DNA from: Bretschneidera sinensis | Lineage: Eukaryota; Streptophyta; Magnoliopsida; Brassicales; Akaniaceae | Length of the DNA stretch: 64,000 nt | Reading direction: 5' to 3' | Assembly: GCA_023935145.1 (NCBI GenBank) | Contig: CM043705.1 | Coordinates: 56,018,084-56,082,083 of the forward strand | Shown: piece after piece, positions 46,512-55,869 of the stretch | How the letters are laid out: the number at the start of each line of letters is the position of its first letter | Position numbering within the stretch: the first letter of the stretch is position 1 | The notes under the pieces: model-generated | Databases searched by the model: none | What the model was told of the DNA's origin: nothing | What the model saw: only the letters and a program-made list of their open reading frames with translations | Program-made: the position numbers and the translations under genes

Positions 46512-47462
46512 TGTAAACCGAGGTTCAAACCCAAGAGGGGGTGAATTGAGTTTTAAAAACTTTTTCTAATTAACTTGCAAGTTTTTAAACAGTTAAATAT
46601 ACAAAGCACCCAATCAAATAATATGCTTGAAAGTAAACGAGTTTAAGGAAGAGAATATGCAAACTCCATTTATAGTGGTTTGCCAATATCAGAATCTCTC
46701 CGACGCTACGTCCACTCTCTTCAAGGAACCTTCTTGAAGCAATCCACTAAAACCTTTAGTTGTGCCATTTCATGGATGTTGCACAAACCTTACAACCGAT
46801 CTCTTCCTCATGGAAGCTACAATAAAGTTTTTAATCCTAAACACTCTAAGAGTTATACTAACTCTTTCCCTTTACAATAAATGGAATTTGTTGGTAGAGA
46901 GATAACAATAAATGCTTTTTTTTTAAATGAACAATATCTCTTTCTTTCAAGAACAAGCTTGAAGAATGGCTCAACAATAAATTTTTCAAAGCTTTTGAGA
47001 ATTAATGAGCTATCTTATGAATTGAATATGTTATCTTCTTCTTCTAAATGCTCATTGAAGTGGGTTTATATAGCTTTCAACTAATATGGCCATTAGACAC
47101 TGACTTGGTAGGTTTGGGGCATTACATGCTCAAGTCCCGCGTCTCAAACGATCATATTTTCGAATTACCAGTCGATTGGGTCAAGTGAAGATTTTTCACT
47201 TTTTAAGCTAAGAGTGAGTACTAGTCGACTGGGTCAGAGGACTGGTCGAGTGGGTGAAGTTACCAGTCGACTGGGTCCTCAGCACCAGTCTACTGGGAAC
47301 TTTTTGTCCCATATCTCAATCGACTGTTTTGGTGTCTGAACGTGTTGAGTTTTTGCATCTTGTTTTTGTACTGAATGCTTTTATCGCTTAAACACTTAGA
47401 TAAAACTGTTAGTGCAATTAGACTAGTGTTTTGTCATTATTAAACTCAAATACGGGTCAACA
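46512..47462 (-). repeat. 5' LTR of the SIRE-like element
   Basis: 951 bp, with TG/CA ends intact. It matches 27085-28201 along its length and has about six CCAGTCGACTGG-like sites at 47165-47330. Confidence 0.88.
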
Positions 47463-49690
47463 CCAACAAAATGGGTTTGCAGAGCGAAAAAATCATCATC
47501 TTATGAATATTGATCGTACTCTCTTATTTCATATACATGCCCCCAAATTGTTTTGGAATGAAGCTGTTATGATTGCATGTCACTTAATCAACCATATGTC
47601 ATTCTCTACACTTGATGGCCAAACCCCCCACTCTGTGCTCATTCTTAGAGATGTTACCTTTCACCTCTTTGTTTGTTTAGATTTGTTTGTTTTGTTCACC
47701 AACTCCATCCAGGAGTTTACAAACACGATCCTTGCTCTATAACATGTATTTTCTTAGGCTATTCTAGTACACAGAAAGGTTATCGGTGTTATAGTCCCTC
47801 ACTACAAAGCCACTTTGTTTGCACCAGTGTTACATTCTTTGAGTCTATTCGTATTACTCTGAGTCTAATTCTATCTCAGATCTAGCTGATTCATTTCCTT
47901 TTCCATTATCTGTTTCCATGCCCCTTACACTGTTAGATCCTCCTCCATTAGTCATTTCATCATCTGCGCCTTCGTTGCAAGTTTACTCCCGTTGTCTGAA
48001 ACCTTGCCTCTATTGCTCCACTAATTGTTCCCTTGTTGACAGATCTCGAACCTCATTCATTATTTGAGGATGATCGTTTTATTGCTCTTCGTAAAGGAAA
48101 ACAGTTATGTACTGCTCATCCGATTACTAATTTTGTGTCTTATTATCACTTATCTCATTCATTTGCTTCATTTGTTGCTTTGATCTCTTCTGTCTCTATT
48201 CCTAAGTGTATTACAAAAGATGTGTCATTCTGGATAGAAAACTACTATGGATGAAGAGATACATGCCTGGAGTACTAATGATACATGAGACTTGGTTCCT
48301 CTTCTATCTGGGAAATTTGTTGTTGGTTGTCGCTAGGTATATACTGTAAAGGTTCATTTTGATGGGACTATTGACAAATTAAAAGCTCACCTAATAGCAA
48401 AAGGGTATACACATGTATATGGTATTGATTGTGCTAAGACATTCTCTCTAGTGGCGAAGATTACGTTTGTTCATGTGTTTATCTCACTAGCAATTACTTT
48501 TAATTGGCCTCTACGTCAATTGGATGTTAAAAATGTGCTTCTAAATGTTGATTTTCAAGAAGAAGTATACATGGATCAACCACCTGGATTTGTTTCTCAG
48601 GGGGAGTTTGGGTTAGTATGTCAATTAAAGAAATCTCTACACGGCTTCAAACAATCTCCTCGAGTGTGGTTTGGTCAGTTCGGTGAAACAGTAATTAATT
48701 TTTGCCTCAGCAGATATGGTGTAGATCATTCTGTATTTTATAAACACAGTGAGGTAGGTAGGATATTGTTGATTGTATATGTGGATGATATTGTGATCAC
48801 AAGAGATGACAAAGAAGGAATTCTAGAGCTGAAATAATTCTTGAGTACTAAATTTCAGAAAAAAAGATTTAGGGGAATTGAGATACTTCTTGGGTATTGA
48901 GGTTGTTAGATCTCATCATGGTGTTTCTTTATCTCAGTGTAAATATGTTCTTGATTTGTTGACTGATACTGGAATGTTAGGGTGTAAGCCTATAGATAGT
49001 CCAGTGGATCCCAATACAAAACTTGCAGTTGATCAAGGTGATTTATTATCTGATGCAAGGCAATATAGGCGTTTGGTTGGAAAATTGAATTATTTAACTG
49101 TTACTAGGCCTAATATTTCATTTGCAATAAGTGTGGTTAGTCAATTTTTCGATGCTCCACGAACTAGTCATTGGGATGTTGTTATTCAAATTTTGAGATA
49201 TCTTAAGAGTGCTCCTGGTCGTTGTTTACTTTATCAAAATCACGGTCATGCTCAAATTGAAGGTTATACTAATGCAGATAGGGCGGAATCTTCGTCTGAT
49301 ATAAGGTTCACTATTGGATATTGTGTATTTATTGGTGGTAATTTAATATCATGGAAATATAGATCAATGACATATAGTACTTGTGAGATGGTTTGGCTAA
49401 AGCAATTGTTTGCAGAACCTGGGGTTAACCAATCAAGTCCTATGAGTTTGGTGTGTGATAATCAAACAACTACTCATATTGCAGATAATCCAATGTTTCA
49501 TGATAGAACTAAACATATTGAATTTGATTATCATGTTGTTTGAGAAAAGCTTCTACAAAATGTGATTAGTACTAGACATGTGAAGTCGACAAATCAGTTA
49601 GCAGATTTATATACTAAACCATTGGATGGTTCTCGAATTAGATTTATATGTAACAAGTTGGGTACATATGATATCTATACTCCAACTTGA
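47463..49690 (+). pseudogene. Copia element 1: rest of integrase, reverse transcriptase, RNase H
   Basis: QQNGFAERKNHHLMNIDRT continues the integrase core. Reverse transcriptase reads LRQLDVKNVLLN, YMDQPPGFVSQGE, LKKSLHGFKQSPRVWF and the active-site YVDD (about 48778). RNase H follows after a stop and frameshift (YFLGIEVVRS, GKLNYLTVTRPNISFAI), but about 20 residues around the catalytic SSAEAEYRA region are deleted (ISWKYRSMTYSTCEMVWLKQ). TKHIEFDYHVV and LADLYTKPLDGSR close the polyprotein before the LTR. Inactive. Confidence 0.88.
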
Positions 49691-49697
49691 GGGGGAG
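49688..49697 (+). other. Polypurine tract of copia element 1
   Basis: GAGGGGGAG directly precedes the 3' LTR. Confidence 0.85.
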
Positions 49698-49880
49698 TGT
49701 TGAGAATCCTAATAGGATTCCTAATGTGTCATAGTAGGCTTAGATCATATTTATCTTATCTTATTGTTGTGTCCTAGTCCTATTAGACCTAGTATTCATA
49801 AGTCTATATATTGAGTCAATTGTATTCTTTTCATTCAATCAATAAGACAAAGAATTTCTTTTCAATTCTTATTTTCAACA
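49698..49880 (+). repeat. 3' LTR of copia element 1
   Basis: 183 bp, starts TGTTGAGAAT and ends TTTTCAACA. Confidence 0.9.
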
Positions 49881-51349
49881 ACAGTGATGGGTTGTTGTAT
49901 AGAATGCAAAGAATTTATAAAGTAGCTTCTTGCAATTATGACATCTCCTTAAATACATAGATTTTAAGTTTGTTTTAAACTGACGACTTTTGTTGTCCAT
50001 TTGAATTTCAAATTTATTAAGTCTAATTCAAAATTAAAATAGTTTTTGTTGGAAATTTAGATTATAAAATGATCATTTTTTGTCTGGTGTTACTCTTAGT
50101 CCTTTATCCCACATCGAAAAATTAAGGAAATTTTCTTTGTTTAAATTTGATTAGCCTGATATTGGATTACTAATCCCATATTGTAGAGTGAGTTCCTCCT
50201 TTACAATTATTTACAATGCCTTTTGTTTTGTTATGTTCAAGATGGAGGGAAATCTGTCATGAAAAATGAATGTTGGCCATAACCTATGATTTGCAAGCAA
50301 GATGAAAGAAAAGAAGAACATTGAGGTCACTAGCCACAATGCCATTGTTAGGATATTTACATGTGAGGTATCTCACATCTGAAAGAAATAAAAAATAAGA
50401 GTGTGACTTATATACATGGTTTGGACTTAAGACTCATTAGTATAAGCTTTTGAGTCATATTGGTACTAATCTACGTCTATCAAGCCAATGTTCGTATGAA
50501 CTCTCGTGTGTGAAATACTCATGACCTTAACAAGTGGTATAGCCGAACAATAAGGACAGTTGGACTGACTTGTTGGCGCACACAAGGTGACTTATGTGAC
50601 AAGCGGGTGGTGCTCGCATGATGAAATTTGTGCGGTTCGCAAGGTGAAGTTTATAAAAAAAAGCTCATTGACCCAGACAAGAGAACAAGTGACTTTCCAG
50701 GTGTGCCTATTAGATTATAGTACAAGTTTGGAGTAGTATTGGCATGATGGCGAGATAGAGCAATGGAGACTCACACGTGAGGTGTAGATTGTTGGGAATA
50801 TTCACATGTGAGTCGATAGGAGAACAAATGACTTTTCAAGTGTGCTTATTGGACTATAGTGCGAGTTTGAAGTGGTATAGGCATGATGGCGAGATAGAGC
50901 GATGAAGACTTAATTGTGAGGGGAGATTATTGGGAATAGTCATATGCAACTAAAGAGACGTGAAATACCAATCCCATATGAAAAAAAATTGAATTAGGGA
51001 AGGAAATTTATATATATGGTACCGGTGGTGAAACAAAAACTCATTGGCTTAAGCTTTTGGTTTCACATGGTCTCCACCATCATACAATGGGCCCTAGTTT
51101 CTCCAAAACTTGAGTCATCATACCTAACATCCATTCTCCCTCATTGCACCTATCGTTTGTCCATCGCGTGTGGAGGCCTCACTACCACTTGCGTCAAAAA
51201 TTTAATCTATCTTTCATCTTTCCCACAATACTAACTAGGTTCGATTTCGATAAATTTCCCACATTTAGATTTCTCTCATTCATAATGGTCCCCTATTGAA
51301 AAGATGCCTAAAATTCCTTGACAACATACAGTGGGATGAGTGAACTATA
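49881..51349. repeat. Segmental duplication, copy B, part 2
   Basis: It resumes exactly after the copia 3' LTR with CAGTGATGGGTTGTTGTATA, matching 16697 onward of copy A, and reaches the promoter region of the plus-strand MIR395 before the next insertion at 51350. Confidence 0.9.
50344..51190. repeat. LTR-like repeat with three internal copies
   Basis: TGTTAGGATATTTACATGTG (50347), TTGTTGGGAATATTCACATG (50789) and TTATTGGGAATAGTCATATG (50927) each start related text with GATGGCGAGATAGAGC and GTGAAGT phrases. A shorter version is in copy A at 17150-17530. Probably a non-autonomous LTR relic. Confidence 0.45.
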
Positions 51350-51736
51350 TGTTAGAGTTGGTGCACACTTCAATGGGTCCAGATCTGTAGAGCCCCCGAC
51401 GACTCCTCGAAGAGCGAACGGGGGTTAGGGGGCAGCGCCCCCGAAACTTTTAGACCCTGTACATGAGTTGGGTCTGGTTTTTTGCTTGGTGGTTTGGGCT
51501 TGGGCTCCTAAATAGCCGTGGTTTTGCAGCAGGGCAGAAACCCTAATTAGGGCGTCTCAAGTTGCTTATAAATACTCTCTATGTACTGAGCACACATTGT
51601 AACGAAAGATTTGTGAGGTTCATATATGTGAAACTTCTGACAGGACGTAGCCCTATTCTGGGGTGAACCTAGGTATATCGTGTCTTGTTTTCTTTCTGTT
51701 TACAATTCGTATGATTAACAGGTCTCAAATCGTTCA
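51350..51736. mobile_element. Solo LTR with perfect target duplication
   Basis: 387 bp, TGTTAGAGTTGG to AAATCGTTCA, flanked by CTATA at 51345-51349 and 51737-51741. Contains TTATAAATACTCTC (TATA-like, about 51568). No internal region. Family not identified. Confidence 0.8.
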
Positions 51737-52144
51737 CTATAATCTTCACTATATGATGCCGGGCAGAATAACGATTATTCTGCAGGCTAGTTCACAGGGA
51801 GTAACACAAGAAAAACCCTAAAACAATACAAAGAAACTACTCTGATGCTTTATTTTAATTTATTCCAAAAATACAAATATAATATTACGAAACCCTAAGA
51901 CCTTATTTATAAGGTCGAAACAAAATAGGAAAATAAAATTAAGGCTGAAATTAAAATAACTAAAATAAAAAGTTTTCTAAAAACTAAAAACTACCAATTT
52001 GAAGGTATAAACTTCGTTTTTTGGCTTAAAAATGATAAGGCTTAGTATAAAATACTAATGTTTTCCCAAAAACTCGTTTTCAATCAGACTAGGGTCTTCG
52101 GGGCCCAATCAGAGTCCGTGGCCTGCTAAACGATGTAAACCGGT

Positions 52145-52561
52145 TTAGGTAGCCCACTTGCCATCTGACAACTCAGCATCATCTGACTCGGATCCTCCTG
52201 CATCAGTCACCCCAGGTTGGAAAGAAATCATCCTCGAGTTCACAATAGCCACATCGGAATCCCCAAAACAAGGACTCAAGTGTTTCACATTAAAGACCTC
52301 AGGCGGCAACCCAGGAGGAAGATCCTCTGGTATCAGGTCAGAAAACTCTGCTAACAGCGGAAAATCCACTCTGAAACCGAGATCTCTATAACGATCCTCC
52401 CGACCACGGTGTTCCCTGAATCGAGTAAGATTGTAATACGGGTTTTCAAAAGTGGAATCGAAATCGGAATCGTGATCTTTCATCTCACGATCACCGAAAT
52501 TCTGCGCCGTTAGACGCTGGGTTAACTTTGTAACCTGCCGCTGTAAATCCTCAATCATCAC
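52145..52561 (-). CDS. Chimeric mini gag-pol ORF, unit 1
   Basis: 138 codons, minus strand, uninterrupted. The N-terminal part (MIEDLQRQVTKLTQRL then ENPYYNLTRFREHRGRED) looks like a gypsy gag start with a short coiled coil. The middle (LAEFSDLIPEDLPPGLPP) is like the segment just before gypsy reverse transcriptase. The end (EVFNVKHLSPCFGD) is like the C-terminus of gypsy pol. Everything between is missing, yet the frame is kept. It lies directly before the LTR on the minus strand. Whether it is translated is unknown; it may only be the fused remains of a large deletion. Confidence 0.55.
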   Translation of the reverse strand: MMIEDLQRQVTKLTQRLTAQNFGDREMKDHDSDFDSTFENPYYNLTRFREHRGREDRYRDLGFRVDFPLLAEFSDLIPEDLPPGLPPEVFNVKHLSPCFGDSDVAIVNSRMISFQPGVTDAGGSESDDAELSDGKWAT

Positions 52562-53097
52562 AACCTGATTGTTTCGATCACAACATGGGGCTTCCTCGTT
52601 CGGAACCTACCCGCGACGACCACGACCACGATCACCAGCCCTGGAAACTGATGAAATCTCACCCCAAGAAGATGTTGAAGCTTTGATACCAACTAACACC
52701 GGGCAGAATAACGATTATTCTGCAGACTAGTCGAACAGATAGTTCACAGGGAGTAACACAAGAAAAACCCTAAAACAATACAGAGAAACTATTCTGATGT
52801 TTTATTTTAATTTATTCTAAAAATACAAATATAACATTACGAAACCCTAAGACCTTATTTATAAGGTCGAAACAAAATAGGAAAATAAAATTAAGGTTAA
52901 AATTAAAATAACTAAAATAAAAAGTTTTCTAAAAACTAAAAACTGCCAATTTGAAGGTCTAAACTTCGTTTTTTGGCTTAAAAACGATAAGGCATAGTAT
53001 AAAATATTAACTTTTTTCCAGAAAACTTGTTTCCAATCAGACTAGGGTCTTCGGGGCCCAATCCGAGCCCATGGCCCGCTAAACGATGTAAACCGGT

Positions 53098-53511
53098 TTA
53101 GGTAGCCCATTTGCCATCTGACAACTCAGCATCATCTGACTCGAATCCTGCTGCATCAGTCACCCCAGGTTGGAAAGAAATCATCCTCGAGTTCACAATA
53201 GCCACATCGAAATCCCCAAAATAAGGACTCAAGTGTTTCACATTAAAGACCTCAGGCGGCAACCCAAGAGGAAGATCCTCTGGTATCAGGTCAGAAAACT
53301 CTGTTAACAGCGGCAAATCCACTCTGAAACCGAGATCTCCATAACGATCCTCTCGACCATGGTGTTCCCTAAATCGAGTAAGATTGTAATACGGGTTTTC
53401 AAAACTGGAATCGGAATCGAAATCGGGATCTTTCATCTCACGATCACCAAAATTCTGCGTCGTTAGATGCTGGGTTAACTTTGCAACCTGCCGCTGTAAA
53501 TCCTCAATCAT
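53098..53511 (-). CDS. Chimeric mini gag-pol ORF, unit 2
   Basis: 137 codons, about 90% identical to the unit-1 frame (MIEDLQRQVAKLTQHL, RVDLPLLTEFSDLIPEDLP, EVFNVKHLSPYFGD). Differences are mostly substitutions, with one codon lost in the DSDFDS region, and the frame is intact in both. Upstream on the minus strand, 53681-53692 is an exact TGGTATCAGAGC primer site, and repeated ARG-rich text precedes the ATG. The third unit keeps only the last codons (54100-54157). Confidence 0.55.
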   Translation of the reverse strand: MIEDLQRQVAKLTQHLTTQNFGDREMKDPDFDSDSSFENPYYNLTRFREHHGREDRYGDLGFRVDLPLLTEFSDLIPEDLPLGLPPEVFNVKHLSPYFGDFDVAIVNSRMISFQPGVTDAAGFESDDAELSDGKWAT

Positions 53512-53680
53512 CGCATCCTGAACGTTTCGATCACAACATGGGGCTTCCTCGTTCGGAACCTACCCGCGACGACCACGACCACGGCGTGGGGCTTCCTCAT
53601 TCGGAACCTGCCCGCGACGACCACGACCATGATCACCAGCCATGGAAACTGATGAAATCTCACCCCAGGAAGATGTTGAA

Positions 53681-53692
53681 GCTCTGATACCA
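53681..53692 (-). other. Primer-binding site of the tandem LTR element
   Basis: Exact TGGTATCAGAGC on the minus strand, two bases from the LTR end CTTCA (53695). The equivalent site at 52680-52691 has TGGTATCAAAGC. Confidence 0.9.
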
Positions 53693-54157
53693 ACTGAAGC
53701 CTGGAAGAATAACGATTATTCTGCAGGCTAGTCGAACAGATAGTTCACAGGGAGTAACACAAGAAAAACCCTAAAACAATACAGAGAAACTACTCTGATG
53801 CTTTATTTTAATTTATTCCAAAAATACAAATATAATATTACAAAACCCTAAGACCTTATTTATAAGGTCGAAACAAAATAGGAAATAAAATTAAGGCTGA
53901 AATTAAAATAACTAAAATAAAAAGTTTCCTAAAAACTAAAAACTGCCAATTTGAAGGTCTAAACTTCGTTTTTTGGCTTAAAAACGATAAGGCTTAGTAT
54001 TTAATACTAACTTTTTCCCGAAAACTCGTTTCCAATCAAACTAATGTCTTCGGGGCCCAATCCGAGCCTGTGGTCCGCTAAATGATGTAAACCGGTTTAG
54101 GTAGCCCACTTGCCATCTGACAACTCAGCATCATCTGACTCGGATTCTCCTGCATCA

Positions 54158-54166
54158 CTATATAAG
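54158..54166 (+). promoter_or_regulatory. TATA box of plus MIR395, copy B, rebuilt by a target duplication
   Basis: CTATATAAG. Its first five bases are the right-hand target duplication of the element at 51754-54157, so the box is intact, but the normal upstream promoter is now about 2.8 kb away (before 51350). Confidence 0.7.
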
Positions 54167-54228
54167 TACGAGTAGTTTGTTTGTTGTTTATATATCCTAA
54201 AACAAGTATAACCTGTAAACAAGAAAGA

Positions 54229-54334
54229 GTCAGCTATCCCCTGGAGTTCCCTTGACCACTTTATTGTGGGCTCTTAACTTGAGGGTAACCCTGCCTTACT
54301 GAAGGGTTTGGGGGAATTCTGGCTGGCACATGAC
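54229..54334 (+). ncRNA. MIR395: MIR395 hairpin, plus strand, copy B
   Basis: Arms at 54244-54266 and 54299-54319. The mature-position 21-mer differs from canonical miR395 at position 7 (T to G) and 19 (C to T). The lower stem GTCAGCTATCCCCTG / GGCTGGCACATGAC is preserved. Position 7 is in the seed-equivalent region, so targeting may be altered. Expression may also have changed because the upstream promoter was displaced. Confidence 0.78.
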
Positions 54335-54564
54335 ACCTAAAGTCAGTAAGTGAATAATCTTATCAGTCTTCACCTTAACAGGATATGCTTTTTAAATTTC
54401 ATACCTCACCACATTTTGCATTTTAGAGCTTTGAATTATTGCAGTATATATTTTTATTATACATTATGTACTCCTTTTTATTTATTGTAACACTGTCATT
54501 TTATTGAGTTTAGTTCATGCTATTTTATATCAGCTTGCGAGCAGAGAAAGTATGTAAAAAAAGT

Positions 54565-54690
54565 TTGTTTACCAATGGTAAGTTACAGGATCAATAATTC
54601 CAACAGGGGATCGACCAGCTTCTGTTGTAAGATGATCCAAGACCTTGTGCCTTACAATTGTGGTCCATCTTCAATCCAAACAAGGAGTTA
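54565..54690 (-). pseudogene. F-box (FBD) gene tail relic, copy B
   Basis: The minus strand reads RHKVLDHLTTEAGRSPVGII, homologous to 18440-18540 and to the region after the stop of the gene at 56365. Confidence 0.5.
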
Positions 54691-55673
54691 TGGTTTCTTC
54701 GTGTTCTGATGCCTTTAGTTTTTTATGAGCAATGTGGAAATTATCATTGTCTTAAACAAGGAGTTTAATCAAAAAGTTACTGAGTACCCATAATTCCACT
54801 AGCTTCTCCGGATTGATGCTCAAAGAACCTATCTTCCTGTTATACTCTATGAGGGATAATGTGATAACTCATATCTTATATCGACAGTGTAATGGCAATA
54901 AGACTACCCTATGATTTCCGAACAGATTGTGGTAACACTTTTGGAGAATAAGTCCTGGACACTTCACAAATAACCGAAATTGTTGGCTTGGTCATAACGA
55001 ATCAATTGTCAGCGTTGTTGATTGTCAATACAATGTTATTACTTGAATTAATTCAAGGCATGCCACCCAAGCATTGCCATATTTTTTTTACAATTTTTTA
55101 TTGGATATATTTTTTTTATACTATTTAAGTGGAAATCTCAACTTTTGGAATCAATTCTTCATCCTTGCTATTAACATGGCATGCACATTACTAATTCTTT
55201 AGTTTCCTAAGAAAAGTTACAAATATTATGGTAAGTAAACTGACCTAGCCATCCCTTGGGAGGACTGAAATTCAACATATTATGGAAATAATTCTGATAA
55301 ATTTTTCAGGACAAGAAAACCGGTGAAGTGTTTCATTATTTGGGGCTATTTACGATATGTGTCGGTTATGGTGTGAACTAGAGAAACCACACATCTCTAA
55401 CCCAGGTGTAGAGACACTCACACACCCTCTCCTTCACAATGTTTATTTATTTAGCAAAAAAGAAAAAAGAACTAAAGAATTGGTTGGTGTGGAGACCCCG
55501 CTGTGGCTTGCCTTGAAATTTTTTTTTTATCTTTCATCTTTCCCACAATATTGACAAGGTTCGATTTCGATAAATTTTCCACCTATAGACCTCCCTCATT
55601 TCTAATGGTCCTTTACTGGAAAGATACCTAAAATTCCTTGGCAACATGCCACGGGCGTGAACTATAACCTTCA

Positions 55674-55682
55674 TTATATAAG
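55674..55682 (+). promoter_or_regulatory. TATA box of plus MIR395, copy C
   Basis: TTATATAAG, one base from the CTATATAAG of copies A and B, 64 bp before the hairpin. Confidence 0.6.
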
Positions 55683-55745
55683 TATGAGTAGTTTGATAGT
55701 TGCTTATATAGCCTAAAATAAGTATAACCTGCAAAACAAGAAAGG

Positions 55746-55869
55746 GTTAGCTGTCCCCTGGAGTTCCATTGACCACTTCATTGTGGGCTCTTCTAAGACC
55801 CATACCCCTTAACTTGAGAGTAATTCTACCCTACTGAAGTGTTTAAGGGAACTCTGGCTGGCACCTGAC
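55746..55869 (+). ncRNA. MIR395: MIR395 hairpin, plus strand, copy C
   Basis: Arms at 55761-55783 and 55834-55854. The mature-position 21-mer has AA in place of GG at positions 12-13 relative to canonical miR395, leaving the 5' eleven bases and 3' end canonical. The loop has gained about 18 bases (TTCTAAGACCCATACCCC). Its undisrupted upstream region matches copy A. Confidence 0.8.

Larger units (their letters stand above)
27085..47462 (-). mobile_element. SIRE-like copia element, minus strand, itself interrupted
   Basis: LTRs at 27085-28201 and 46512-47462. Minus orientation is shown by the polypurine tract beside the left LTR and the primer site beside the right one. The target duplication is perfect: CCAAC at 27080-27084 and 47463-47467. 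Only the gag N-terminus, RNase H and an extra 3' open frame remain. The middle is replaced by an Athila-like gypsy and unclassified sequence. Confidence 0.88.
25506..49880 (+). mobile_element. Copia element 1, host of a retrotransposon nest
   Basis: LTRs of about 180 bp (25506-25677 and 49698-49880) start TGTTGAGAATCCTAATAGG. A perfect tRNA-Met primer site and a GGGGGAG polypurine tract are present. Coding parts are split by a 20.4 kb nested element (27085-47462). Flanks GTAGT (25501-25505) and ACAGT (49881-49885) are an imperfect target duplication; copy A shows the empty site (16690-16700). Confidence 0.9.
51754..54157 (-). mobile_element. Tandem non-autonomous LTR element (LTR-ORF-LTR-ORF-LTR)
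   Basis: Three near-identical units (51754-52690, 52694-53692, 53695-54157). Each has an LTR of about 380 bp, and the first two a full short internal region on the minus strand. Flanked by CTATA (51749-51753, 54158-54162). The outer ends TGATGC and GCATCA are inverted. The third unit stops inside its ORF, so the right end is not a normal LTR end. Confidence 0.8.
54158..55490. repeat. Segmental duplication, copy B, part 3
   Basis: It matches 18065-19340 of copy A: MIR395 TATA box, hairpin, F-box tail and further non-coding text. Near 55488 it passes directly into copy C. Confidence 0.9.

Noticed and set aside
27740..47330. CRISPR-like array because of the repeated CCAGTCGACTGG motif
   Set aside because: Plant nuclear retrotransposon context, short palindromic units, irregular spacing and no unique spacers.
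52158..52391. Plus-strand ORF opposite the chimeric mini gag-pol frame
   Set aside because: Antisense shadow; the minus frame matches gypsy motifs and is conserved in the second unit.
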